NCBI GenBank assembly: GCA_009785665.1
Contig: WQVV01000002.1
Coordinates: 1-34,914 of the forward strand
Source of the DNA: Defluviitaleaceae bacterium
Lineage (GTDB): Bacteria > Bacillota > Clostridia > Lachnospirales > WQUN01
Direction of reading: 5' to 3'
Length of the DNA stretch: 34,914 nt
Position numbers and translations under genes: made by a program. Positions 1-8,774 of the stretch are shown here, in pieces; within the stretch, counting starts at the first letter, position 1; every line of letters starts with the position of its first letter. Under the pieces are notes generated by a model. The model was not told the origin of the DNA. It made no database searches and saw only the letters and a program-made list of their open reading frames with translations.

Positions 1-35
1 GATTCCACTCAATATAAAATTCAAAAAAGCGGGGT

Positions 36-83
36 CAAGGGGACTGCGTCCCCTTGCAGGGGTATTGGGGACAGCGTCCCCAA
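36..83. repeat. Two adjacent short perfect hairpins (CAAGGGGAC-tgc-GTCCCCTTG and TTGGGGAC-agc-GTCCCCAA)
   Basis: Inverted repeats at 36-56 (9-bp arms, 3-nt loop) and 65-83 (8-bp arms, 3-nt loop); followed by two TTTGACCTT copies at 96-104 and 112-120. Confidence 0.8.
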
Positions 84-170
84 GGTCTTAAATCTTTTGA
101 CCTTAAAATCCTTTGACCTTTTAATCTCTATTTTGATACAATTGTACTATCACTGATTTGGGGAGGGCTT

Positions 171-1325
171 ATGAAAAAAATTATTTTTGGGGTGTTTGTG
201 CTTGTGATTGTTTTTGCTACGGTATCGGTTAGTGGTCGTGACTTGGTTGATGCTGTGCCTGACAATTTTCAGGCAACGGGGCTGGTTGTCCATACTCGGG
301 GCTGGTTGGATTTTTTGTACTTAGAGCCAATTTCAATTGCTAGTATTTCTAGCGATATTACTTTTTTGCGCTTTGAAACACCTATGGAAACTTATTCGGC
401 GTATCGGCTTCTTAGAGGAATCTCTGCGGTGTTGTGGGTAGAGTTTGAAAGAATTGCACCCCCTGTTGGCGATATTGAAGAAGTTGTGGGAGTGGCGGCA
501 AACAATGATGATTTTTTGTCATGGGGAGCGGAAGCGATTGGCGCATGTGCATTTAGACGCTTCCTGTACGAATCCGACCGACCACAGGCGGGCGTTATTG
601 TTGCGGTTATAGATACGGGCGTAGATGAAGAACACCCGCTCTTGGAAGGACGTGTTTTGCCAGGGTGGAATTTTATCCATAACAACGAAGACACACATGA
701 TACCCACGGCCACGGAACGCATGTAGCGGGAATAATCGCAGACATAACCCACGGGCTAGATGTTCAAATTTTACCAATTGTGGCGGGGCATTCTGATGGC
801 GCAAGCAGTAATTTTGCAATAGCACAGGGCATTGATTGGGCCGTGAACAGCGGCGCGCATGTAATCAACATAAGCATGGGAGGTTCGCGCTCCTTTCTTG
901 TTGATGAAGCCGTTTTGCGCGCAAAGGCTTCGGGGGTTACGGTGGTTGCGTCGGCAGGAAATAATTCTTCCCGCGCAGATTTACGCTCTCCGTCCGCTTC
1001 GTTTGGCGTTATAACCGTTGCGTCTGTTACTCACGATAATAGGCCCGCTTCGGGTAGCGGTTGGGGTTTTGTTGTTGATATAGCCGCCCCTGGTGTAGGC
1101 GTGTACAGCGCGAATCGTGACGGCGAAAACATAGCCCGCTCGGGTACGTCTATGGCTACGCCGCATGTTGCGGCGGCTGTTGCTATGTACAAAATCGCCA
1201 ACCCAAATATCAGCCCCGCCGCCGTAAGACGAAACTTTGCAGGGTACGTAACCGTTCCCGAAGGCTGGAATCATATCCGCTACGGAAACGGCATTTTAAA
1301 TATGGAAAGAGCAATCCCACAATGA
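171..1325 (+). CDS. S8 family subtilisin-like serine peptidase with N-terminal signal/TM segment
   Basis: Triad motifs VAVIDTGVD, HGHGTHVAGI, GTSMATPHVAAA; hydrophobic N-terminus MKKIIFGVFVLVIVFATVSVSG. Confidence 0.95.
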   Translation: MKKIIFGVFVLVIVFATVSVSGRDLVDAVPDNFQATGLVVHTRGWLDFLYLEPISIASISSDITFLRFETPMETYSAYRLLRGISAVLWVEFERIAPPVGDIEEVVGVAANNDDFLSWGAEAIGACAFRRFLYESDRPQAGVIVAVIDTGVDEEHPLLEGRVLPGWNFIHNNEDTHDTHGHGTHVAGIIADITHGLDVQILPIVAGHSDGASSNFAIAQGIDWAVNSGAHVINISMGGSRSFLVDEAVLRAKASGVTVVASAGNNSSRADLRSPSASFGVITVASVTHDNRPASGSGWGFVVDIAAPGVGVYSANRDGENIARSGTSMATPHVAAAVAMYKIANPNISPAAVRRNFAGYVTVPEGWNHIRYGNGILNMERAIPQ

Positions 1326-1420
1326 AAGTAGTTTTTCGAGCATGGCTATACTTATGATATAATAGTAAACAATCAAAGGCGAACAAAATTTATTTTGGAG
1401 TAAATATGAGGAGGTAAGGT

Positions 1421-1660
1421 ATGTACGCTGTAAAAGCAATCTATGATGGGGTTAATTTCAAACCAAGGCAACCGATTTCTGTGAGCGGGAAATATGAAGT
1501 AGTTATTACTTTTCTTGAACCTGTGGAAGATAATATTGCTACTGATAAACAACCCAAGAAGCGTCCTCTTTCAGAGTTAAGAGGATTTTTGAAAGGCAAG
1601 ATTCAGATGGCCGATGATTTCAATGCACCTTTAGAGGAAATGAAGGAGTACATGGAATGA
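1421..1660 (+). CDS. Small antitoxin-like protein (paralogue of 23843..24058)
   Basis: MYAVKAIYDGVNFKPRQPISVSGKYEVVITFLEPVE closely resembles MYAVKALYDGVSFKPKQPITIKEHYEVIITFVEPVK at the other locus; SD GGAGG upstream; a PIN-like reading frame follows directly. Confidence 0.7.
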   Translation: MYAVKAIYDGVNFKPRQPISVSGKYEVVITFLEPVEDNIATDKQPKKRPLSELRGFLKGKIQMADDFNAPLEEMKEYME

Positions 1661-1840
1661 GTTGCTACTTGTTATGCTTTTTCCATTCTCAAACATCAAA
1701 ATTCGCCCAACGAAGATATTAGAAATCTAACATTGAACGGATTGGCGAATTTAGGTATTTGAGTGGAAAAAGTATTAGATACGCACGTTTTGATGCGGCA
1801 GGATAAAATCCACCCTACCGCTTTTAGTAACCTTATCTAA
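1657..1840 (+). pseudogene. PIN-domain (VapC-like) toxin gene remnant, interrupted by a palindromic insertion and truncated at its 3' end
   Basis: ATGAGTTGCTACTTGTTA at 1657-1674 and TTAGATACGCACGTTTTGATG from 1775; removing 1675-1777 gives MSCYLLDTHVLMRQDKIHPTAFSNLI*, like MRYLLDTHTFLWYFWDSS at 23843. Confidence 0.7.
1675..1774. mobile_element. MITE-like ~100-bp near-perfect palindrome flanked by TTA direct repeats
   Basis: Left arm TGCTTTTTCCATTCTCAAACATCAAAATTCGCCCAA pairs with the right arm (reverse complement TACTTTTTCCACTCAAATACCTAAATTCGCCAA); centre TTAGAAATCTAA; TTA at 1672-1674 and 1775-1777. Confidence 0.75.
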
Positions 1841-2246
1841 TCCAGTTGAAAATAAGATTCTCTTTACCCTCAATGACATCAAATTCGTGATGGTCTGCCG
1901 TGAGAATAGAACCCCTCAATATGATGGTTTGTGCTACGGCAATAGAATCCGCCAGTGATAATTTATAGGTTGCTTTTAACCTCCCAGCTTCCATAAAAAT
2001 TTCTCTGTCAAACTCTGTAACAAGGACATGAGAATCTTCAACATTTTCAACAACATTTAAGGCGTATTCTTTTCCATACTCACGATAAAAACCATAATAC
2101 ACTTCGTATAGATTTACCCTGTTCATGTATAATCGTACATTGCCATGAGTGGCTTGCTTTAATATATCCGCAACAATATTTGCGCCTTTTTCTTGGTTCG
2201 TTAGTGCAATCAATGCACAGGCATCAAGGACAAATGCATCATTCAT
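1833..2246 (-). CDS. PIN-domain ribonuclease toxin (VapC-like)
   Basis: N-terminal FVLDACALIALTNQE, conserved E (LYEVYYG), C-terminal KLSLADSIAVAQTIILRGSILTADHHEFD; overlaps the upstream antitoxin by ATGA. Confidence 0.85.
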   Translation of the reverse strand: MNDAFVLDACALIALTNQEKGANIVADILKQATHGNVRLYMNRVNLYEVYYGFYREYGKEYALNVVENVEDSHVLVTEFDREIFMEAGRLKATYKLSLADSIAVAQTIILRGSILTADHHEFDVIEGKENLIFNWIR

Positions 2247-2476
2247 GATTCCAGACCCTCAAGGATTTTGTCCTCTCTCGTCATAGCCAAAAATTTATCT
2301 ACGGTAAGACGACTTCCTGCTGTAAGCCCAAGCAGAGGGCACTCGTCCTTTGTAACTTCACGAAGGGGAGTCAAGCTGATAACGTTACCTGTTTGCCTAA
2401 GTTTTACCTGTTCGGTCGGTATCATCTTAAATAAAGTTTCTGGCAACGCTTTTACACTCAAAACCATTTCAGACAT
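2243..2476 (-). CDS. VapB-like antitoxin partner
   Basis: 77-aa ORF directly upstream of and overlapping the PIN toxin by 4 nt. Confidence 0.7.
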   Translation of the reverse strand: MSEMVLSVKALPETLFKMIPTEQVKLRQTGNVISLTPLREVTKDECPLLGLTAGSRLTVDKFLAMTREDKILEGLES

Positions 2477-2562
2477 AGGTAGTAACCTCTTCTCTATTTT
2501 GTTTGATAGCTGTGCAATGCTGTCTTGACTTGCAAAACTATTATTTGCTTTTTATTATGGTA

Positions 2563-2592
2563 ATTATATCATGAGCATAGTAGCATTCACAA
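2563..2592 (-). promoter_or_regulatory. Candidate sigma-A-type promoter for the 2476-1833 TA operon
   Basis: Minus strand TTGTGA - 18 bp - TATAAT about 90 nt upstream of the antitoxin start. Confidence 0.4.
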
Positions 2593-2641
2593 TATTTGAT
2601 TTCTCTGACCCCTTGGCGAAAGTCAAATCAATTGAACTGCG

Positions 2642-2690
2642 TATAGCACAAAAAACGAGAGATGCAAGCCAACTCTCGTTTTTTGCTATA
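2642..2690. terminator. Bidirectional rho-independent terminator
   Basis: AAAAAACGAGAG (2650-2661) ... CTCTCGTTTTTT (2673-2684), with outer TATAGC/GCTATA also complementary; lies downstream of the minus-strand carboxypeptidase gene. Confidence 0.85.
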
Positions 2691-2736
2691 GAGGGGAACA
2701 CGCCCAAAGTAAATTTACAACTGAAATTTAACGAAA

Positions 2737-4173
2737 TCACTTATCATATTTATAACGGTAATGCGGGTACTTGGTGAAGCGTGCAGGCCGCGAGCGAAGC
2801 GTGCGCCTTAAACGGCGTTTTCTTCGTGTGGCAAGGGCAACTAGGGCGAAGATTAGCGTTAGCGTCGAAATGGTTAGAGGGATTGCGAGGGTGACAATAT
2901 ACTCGTTATTAAGAAATTCCAGCCTACCTGAAAAAATTTGTATTCCGTCGGGCTCTGGTTGGTCGTAGTAGGCGGCGTATGAAGGGGTTAGGTTTGCGTA
3001 GGCGTATGCAGTTTCTTCTGTCACGGGGACGTATGCGAAAACAGCATCACGCGAAGTTAGCGGGACTTCGCCTACACGGATATTTTGTACATACACGGCA
3101 ACACGCCCAAAAGGCGTTCCCCTTAGCACGGGCGGCTCTAGTCTTTCTGGAACGGATAAGTCGTAGCGAAGCCAGCTATGCGACCAGTCTGGTGGCAAGT
3201 CGAAGCGTAGGTCTATGTCGGACATTAGCCTTACGCGGCCTATTTCTGTTTCCGTGCCGTTAATTTCTTGGTACACGGGAATTGCGATTGAATACGCAGA
3301 GGAATCAAAAATAGTCACCGTTTCCATTGGTAGCTCGAATCCGAAATTTAACAACTCGGTTGTATCGTTAAACGCGCCTGTGCCTTCGCCAGCTAATACC
3401 GTTGTGATTAATCTTCTACCATCATGATAGGCGTATGTCACCAGCGTGTTGCCTGCGGCTGGAGTAAATCCAGTTTTTCCGCCTATTACATATTCATTAT
3501 AAAATGGGCCTGCACGCATTTGTCTGTTGGAATTTAGCAAATGACGCGTATCAGCTTGCCGCTCTGTTGGAGGAATATCAAAACGAACGGTGGAAACTAT
3601 ATTTCTGAAAATTGGGTTTAGTACCGCCTCGCGCATTATCAAAGCCATATCATAGGCTGTAGTAGTGTGATTTCTTGCGGCAAGCCCACTTGGGTTTACA
3701 AAATTTGTGTCATACGCGCCTAGTGAAGCCGCACGACGATTCATTAAATCGGCAAAATTTTCCACACTTCCTGCAACGTGCAACGCCAACGCAACCGAAA
3801 CTTCGTTTGCAGATTCCAGCATTAATGCGTATAGGGCTTCGTAAATTGTCAGCGTTTCGCCAACGTCCATGTAGATATGGCTTGAATTTCTGGGAATAGA
3901 CCACACCGCGTAATCGCAAAACCGAATGCGTTCGCTTAAATCGGTTGCGTGTTCCAGAACCACCAAGGCAGTCATAACTTTTGTTATACTTGCGGGATAC
4001 ATTGGCGTGTTTTCTTCGTGTCCGTACAAAATTAACCCAGTATCTGCATCAATTAACACCACCGCACCCGCTGTATATCGGGGTGGAGAGGGCATTTGTC
4101 GGATTTCTGTCACTTCTTGCGCGTAAACACTGGTAATTTGCACGACTAATAGATATAATAAAATAACCGACAT
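2737..4173 (-). CDS. D-alanyl-D-alanine carboxypeptidase (penicillin-binding protein, S11 family) with C-terminal membrane anchor
   Basis: MYPASITKVMTALVVLE (SxxK), ESANEVSVALA (SxN), IGGKTGFTPAAGNTLV (KTG); start set at MSVILLYLLVV to avoid overlap with the divergent gene. Confidence 0.92.
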   Translation of the reverse strand: MSVILLYLLVVQITSVYAQEVTEIRQMPSPPRYTAGAVVLIDADTGLILYGHEENTPMYPASITKVMTALVVLEHATDLSERIRFCDYAVWSIPRNSSHIYMDVGETLTIYEALYALMLESANEVSVALALHVAGSVENFADLMNRRAASLGAYDTNFVNPSGLAARNHTTTAYDMALIMREAVLNPIFRNIVSTVRFDIPPTERQADTRHLLNSNRQMRAGPFYNEYVIGGKTGFTPAAGNTLVTYAYHDGRRLITTVLAGEGTGAFNDTTELLNFGFELPMETVTIFDSSAYSIAIPVYQEINGTETEIGRVRLMSDIDLRFDLPPDWSHSWLRYDLSVPERLEPPVLRGTPFGRVAVYVQNIRVGEVPLTSRDAVFAYVPVTEETAYAYANLTPSYAAYYDQPEPDGIQIFSGRLEFLNNEYIVTLAIPLTISTLTLIFALVALATRRKRRLRRTLRSRPARFTKYPHYRYKYDK

Positions 4174-4221
4174 TTTCTTAGAAATTTTAAAAATGTTAAT
4201 CTTCCTTTCATGAGGTGGCAT

Positions 4222-4902
4222 ATGGCGAATATTTTAGTGGTAGATGATGAGAAAAACATCGTAAAGGGAATCAAATTCAGCCTTGAGCAAGACGGAATGA
4301 AGGTTGACATGGCACACGACGGTGAAGAGGCCTTACAGATGGCAAGGGCAAACACGTATGATTTAATAATCTTGGACGTGATGCTGCCAAAAATAGAAGG
4401 CACAGACGTATGCAGGCAAATTCGCGAATTTAGCGCGGTACCAGTTGTGATGGTGACTGCAAAGGGCGAAGACATGGACAAAATAATGGGTCTGGAATAC
4501 GGCGCAGACGACTACATTACAAAACCGTTTAACATTCTCGAATTAAAAGCGCGTATAAAGGCCATACTTAGACGCGCACTGCGGGAACGCCCAAAAGTTA
4601 AATCACATATAATAAAAGTGCGTGACGTATCTTTGGATTCGCTTTCACGCAGGGTTTTTGTGTCCGAAATTGAAATTTACTTAACGGCAAAAGAATACGA
4701 CCTCCTAGAGTTCTTGATGAACAACGAGGGCAAAGTATATACCCGTGAAGCTTTGCTTTCTCAATTATGGGGGCCAGACAATGCAGGCGACGTTCGCACT
4801 GTAGATGTTCATGTGCGTCGCTTGCGCGAAAAAATAGAAGAAAGCCCGTCCGACCCGAAATATATTTACACAAAATGGGGAGTTGGTTATTATTTCCGAT
4901 AA
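4222..4902 (+). CDS. OmpR/PhoB-family response regulator
   Basis: MANILVVDDEKNIVKGI, receiver LIILDVMLPKIEG, winged-helix C-terminus VRTVDVHVRRLREKIEESPSDPKYIYTKWGVGYYF. Confidence 0.95.
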   Translation: MANILVVDDEKNIVKGIKFSLEQDGMKVDMAHDGEEALQMARANTYDLIILDVMLPKIEGTDVCRQIREFSAVPVVMVTAKGEDMDKIMGLEYGADDYITKPFNILELKARIKAILRRALRERPKVKSHIIKVRDVSLDSLSRRVFVSEIEIYLTAKEYDLLEFLMNNEGKVYTREALLSQLWGPDNAGDVRTVDVHVRRLREKIEESPSDPKYIYTKWGVGYYFR

Positions 4903-6334
4903 ATCTGATAAACTTCCGTGGTATTACAGTATAAGATGGCGGCTGGCTTTGAGTTATATCGCGCTTAGTATGGTGCCGTTGCTTATATTCAATATGACAA
5001 TAATGTCATTTATCCAAGAATATTTTATTAACCAAGAAATCGACGAGCTAAGGGTAAACGCCTATCGAATGAGCGATGTTGTAACAGGCTCTACATTTGA
5101 ACAACTGCAAGACCCATGGGCTTTAAATAGGCTTAGGAATAGCGTAGACCAGCACAGCGGCTTATGGGACGTGCGAATAATCGTAATAGATAACAACGCA
5201 CGCGTAATTGCCGATTCCAACCACCATGTTCTGGATTCTTTGGTGGGGCAGACGCTTCTGCAAACAAGAGTACTTAACGCCTTAAACGGTCAAAATTCAA
5301 ATTTGTTATATCGCGGCGAAGAATACGTGCTTTACAGAACAACCAGCATTCGTGATGCAAACGGGCAGATAGGCGCGGTAATGCTTGTCACCGATGTTAG
5401 CGACGTTTTTGATTCGATTGCCTCAATTCGCACTCGTCTGTATTTGTACAGCTTGGCGGTGGGGCTTCTTGTGGTTGTGCTTGTGTTTCTAACGTCGCAT
5501 AGATTGATTGCGCCTTTGCGGCAGATTGTTCGTGTTGTTCAGCGAATGTCCATTGGGCAGTTAAATCAGCGTATTCCAATCAATAGCCGTGACGAGTATT
5601 CAATTCTAGCCCGAACATTCAACAACATGACAGAAAAACTAGAACAAGTAGAAAAAACTCGCGAAGAATTTGTGTCCAACGTATCGCACGAACTTAAAAC
5701 TCCATTGACTGCAATAAAAGTCCTTTCCGAGTCAATACTAGGACAGGAGAATGTCCCCGAAGAAGTTTCACGCGAGTTTATGCAGGACATCAGTTCCGAG
5801 GTAGACCGCATGGTTAATATCACCAACGACCTTTTAGCCCTAGTAAAAGTTGACCAGCGTGAACAATCCCTAAACATAGACACCCTAGACCTAAACCAAA
5901 TGGTAGAAGACATTTTAAAACGCCTATCACCCCTAGCCGAAAAGAAGAAAGTCATTCTAATCTACGACGAAGCACGCAAAGTACGCATGGAGGCTGATGA
6001 AATAAAATTAGCACTAGCTATCTCAAATATTGTCGAGAATGGCATAAAATATACCCCTAGGGGGGGTACTGTAAAAGTTGCAATAGATTCCGACCATCAA
6101 AACGCCTATATCACAATACAAGATACAGGCATGGGAATCCCCGAAGACGAACAAGATAAAATTTTCAACCGCTTCTACAGAGTAGACAAAACCCGCGACC
6201 GCGATACTGGTGGCACTGGTCTGGGCTTGGCAATCTCCCGCTCTACAATTTTATTGCACAACGGCAGTATTAGAATTAGCTCCCGTTCTGGTGAGGGGTC
6301 TATGTTTATTATTAAAATTCCTATGCGGTATTAG
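4883..6334 (+). CDS. Membrane sensor histidine kinase (HAMP, HisKA, HATPase), WalK/PhoR-like
   Basis: FVSNVSHELKTPLTAIKVLSESI H-box, NIVENGIKYTPRGG N-box, DTGGTGLGLAISRS G-box; overlaps the response regulator gene. Confidence 0.95.
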   Translation: MVIISDKSDKLPWYYSIRWRLALSYIALSMVPLLIFNMTIMSFIQEYFINQEIDELRVNAYRMSDVVTGSTFEQLQDPWALNRLRNSVDQHSGLWDVRIIVIDNNARVIADSNHHVLDSLVGQTLLQTRVLNALNGQNSNLLYRGEEYVLYRTTSIRDANGQIGAVMLVTDVSDVFDSIASIRTRLYLYSLAVGLLVVVLVFLTSHRLIAPLRQIVRVVQRMSIGQLNQRIPINSRDEYSILARTFNNMTEKLEQVEKTREEFVSNVSHELKTPLTAIKVLSESILGQENVPEEVSREFMQDISSEVDRMVNITNDLLALVKVDQREQSLNIDTLDLNQMVEDILKRLSPLAEKKKVILIYDEARKVRMEADEIKLALAISNIVENGIKYTPRGGTVKVAIDSDHQNAYITIQDTGMGIPEDEQDKIFNRFYRVDKTRDRDTGGTGLGLAISRSTILLHNGSIRISSRSGEGSMFIIKIPMRY

Positions 6335-6362
6335 GGTCTTTTGAAGATGAGGAGGTATAAAA

Positions 6363-6563
6363 ATGCAAGCATTTGAATTTAAAACTACAACACAGGATGG
6401 GATTATCCGTATACCTGATAGGTATGTACAAAAAATACCACAAAAAATTAAAGTAATAGTCCTAGTTGAGAAAACCGAAAAAGAAAAACAACCACCATTT
6501 CCCTATTTTGCTGTTGATACAACAGGGTATGTGTTTGACAGGGAGGAAGCTAATGAGCGGTAG
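6363..6563 (+). CDS. Antitoxin-like small protein
   Basis: 66-aa ORF with SD GAGGAGG; overlaps the following PIN gene by 11 nt. Confidence 0.6.
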   Translation: MQAFEFKTTTQDGIIRIPDRYVQKIPQKIKVIVLVEKTEKEKQPPFPYFAVDTTGYVFDREEANER

Positions 6564-6969
6564 GGTTTTTCTTGATACTAATGTGTTCGTATACACACAA
6601 AGCGAGGGCGAAACGATTAAGCGCGATATTGCTTTGAACGCACTTGATAAATACGATTGTTGCACTAGCACACAAGTGTTTAATGAAATCAGCAATGTTA
6701 TGATTAAGAAATTGAAAATGTCGATTGCTGAAGTGAAGCAAATTATCACTGCCATCAATAGTCGTTGTGAAGTAGGTATTATAGACTTTGAAACAGTCCA
6801 GAAAGCACTTGATTTGAAAGGCACTTATGGTTATTCGTATTACGATAGCCTAATTATCGCCGCCGCAATTTTAAATGATTGCGATTACATTTTTAGCGAA
6901 GATTTGCATGACGGGCAGATTATTGATAATAAAGTCGAAATTGCTAATATTTTCAAGCGACGTATATAA
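6553..6969 (+). CDS. PIN-domain toxin (VapC-like)
   Basis: MSGRVFLDTNVFVYTQSEGE N-terminus; GYSYYDSLIIAAAILNDCDYIFSEDLHDG C-terminus typical of PIN proteins. Confidence 0.9.
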   Translation: MSGRVFLDTNVFVYTQSEGETIKRDIALNALDKYDCCTSTQVFNEISNVMIKKLKMSIAEVKQIITAINSRCEVGIIDFETVQKALDLKGTYGYSYYDSLIIAAAILNDCDYIFSEDLHDGQIIDNKVEIANIFKRRI

Positions 6970-7045
6970 TTTTTTCAGAGAGCGTGGTCGACAGAGTGTC
7001 AAGATTTGGATTGTGTGTTTTGGAAATATGATTTGAGGTGTTAAA

Positions 7046-7666
7046 ATGCATGACTTTAAACATGAATTGCAAAATGCATTAGCGGAAGCACAAAGAGCTT
7101 TAAATAATATTGTAATGGAAATTGAATCCGAAACAGACCATATTCTTAAAGAGATGTTGTACAGTATCTTAAACAACGAACAAACGGAAGATATGACCAT
7201 TGATGAAATTAAAAACCGATTGTGCGAGTTTAGAAAACTGTATAGACAAATAAAAACTAATGCAGATAAAGCCGACCATAAAAGTATTGCTGAATCAATA
7301 AGTAAAACTTTCAAAAAAGAAGCGATAAATGATATTACAAAAGTTAAGAAACCATTGACGTTGTTTAGCAGCGATTATGTTCTGTACGAAATTGCAAGGA
7401 CAAATACATTTTGGGGAAGCCGCATAACTGCAAAAGGAATATATGGTGCTAATTCGTCCAACAGAAAAGCTTTATTCAAGCCAAAAGTTTATTTTGCCGA
7501 CGAAGACTTTAATATATTTAAGGCGTTACTTTCCCAAAAACTTTCCCACGAACTTATTCAACATTTCAACAAAAATGATATAGAACTTAGCTTCTATGTA
7601 GTAGATGGCCTTGCAAATGGCGTAATAGGAAAAAGAATCATGCTAAGGATTAAATTACTGGAGTAG
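7046..7666 (+). CDS. Hypothetical protein, coiled-coil-like N-terminal half
   Basis: Continuous 206-aa ORF with SD GAGGTG; no family recognised. Confidence 0.65.
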   Translation: MHDFKHELQNALAEAQRALNNIVMEIESETDHILKEMLYSILNNEQTEDMTIDEIKNRLCEFRKLYRQIKTNADKADHKSIAESISKTFKKEAINDITKVKKPLTLFSSDYVLYEIARTNTFWGSRITAKGIYGANSSNRKALFKPKVYFADEDFNIFKALLSQKLSHELIQHFNKNDIELSFYVVDGLANGVIGKRIMLRIKLLE

Positions 7667-7760
7667 GGATGTGCGTTTTAAATATCCCCAAAAATTATCC
7701 GATTTACGCGGGACGGTGGGTTTGATGATGTCTCAAATTTTAAGATATGGAGTACTAATC

Positions 7761-8327
7761 ATGAAGAAGCTCTTTAGAAAATTACGCTTTAATTTGCCAA
7801 ACGCGGAATCAAATACATTCAATATTGTAGCAACGCTTATTGGAATAATGGTTGCTATTTTCGCTTGGCGGTTTCCTGTTCAACCATCAACAAATTATCC
7901 ATCAAACTATTTTGCGAATGAATACTTAAACGGGGAATATATTGGATTTGCCATGGTTGAAACAAATACACATAGTATTCCGTCAGAAGCAATAGAGTTA
8001 GAGGATTATTTGGATATTAACGAAAAACCACAATTGGTAGACCCAATAATTGTTTCAGAAAATGTAATGATAATGGAAGGTAGAACATACCGCAATAACG
8101 AAAGTCAACTCACTATCAGTCCAACTACGATTTTTTCGGCATCTATTACTGCGAATATCACGCCGTATGGACAAGACTCTCGACTCATAACTATGAGGAG
8201 CGGTCAAGTAGAGCGGTTTACGCTTAGGGAGCGAACCTTCGGAATCACCCTTGATGAAATTAACTGGAGTGTTAATCGAAATAATAGTCACATAGTCATT
8301 AGTATACGAGAATATTCAGCGGAGTAA
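7761..8327 (+). CDS. Hypothetical single-pass membrane/exported protein
   Basis: In-frame ATG at 7761; hydrophobic FNIVATLIGIMVAIFAWRF. Confidence 0.6.
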   Translation: MKKLFRKLRFNLPNAESNTFNIVATLIGIMVAIFAWRFPVQPSTNYPSNYFANEYLNGEYIGFAMVETNTHSIPSEAIELEDYLDINEKPQLVDPIIVSENVMIMEGRTYRNNESQLTISPTTIFSASITANITPYGQDSRLITMRSGQVERFTLRERTFGITLDEINWSVNRNNSHIVISIREYSAE

Positions 8328-8357
8328 GTTTGAAGCCAAAAGCATTGGAGAGATTAC

Positions 8358-8714
8358 ATGAGTGATTATTTTAAGTATAAATATCTTGCCAACAACCGGT
8401 TTTATCAGAAGATTATTGAAGGGTATTCATATGGTCAAGCGGGGGATATGTGCCTTGGATGGACAACAATCACATTTGAAAGCAAGAAGAAAGAAGCTCT
8501 TAAATATACGGTTTACTATAGTCATATCCTTGCAAAGTTATCGCTATATAAGATGGGGGAGGAAACTTTCAAGCTGGAGAATTTCAAATCTGATTATGAA
8601 TCAATGCTAAAGCTGTATGATAGTGTGCCAATTGATGCATTATTGAATGAAGAAGAATTACGGCATTTTAATGAAGATATGGCTATCGTAAAAGAAACAT
8701 TTGAAGCCCTTTAA
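8358..8714 (+). CDS. Hypothetical soluble protein
   Basis: 118-aa ORF with SD GGAGAG; no family recognised. Confidence 0.6.
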   Translation: MSDYFKYKYLANNRFYQKIIEGYSYGQAGDMCLGWTTITFESKKKEALKYTVYYSHILAKLSLYKMGEETFKLENFKSDYESMLKLYDSVPIDALLNEEELRHFNEDMAIVKETFEAL

Positions 8715-8774
8715 TACTGTTTCATAGGAAAAAGTATAATAACAAATTTGCTTGATAAAAAACGAGGTGATTAT

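Noticed and set aside
36-120. CRISPR array
   Set aside because: Only two dissimilar short hairpins, no regular repeat-spacer units and no cas genes.
392-745. Minus-strand ORFs inside the S8 peptidase gene (392..745, 519..752, 981..1274)
   Set aside because: Fully antisense to a clear subtilase; no RBS or family motif; arise from codon composition.
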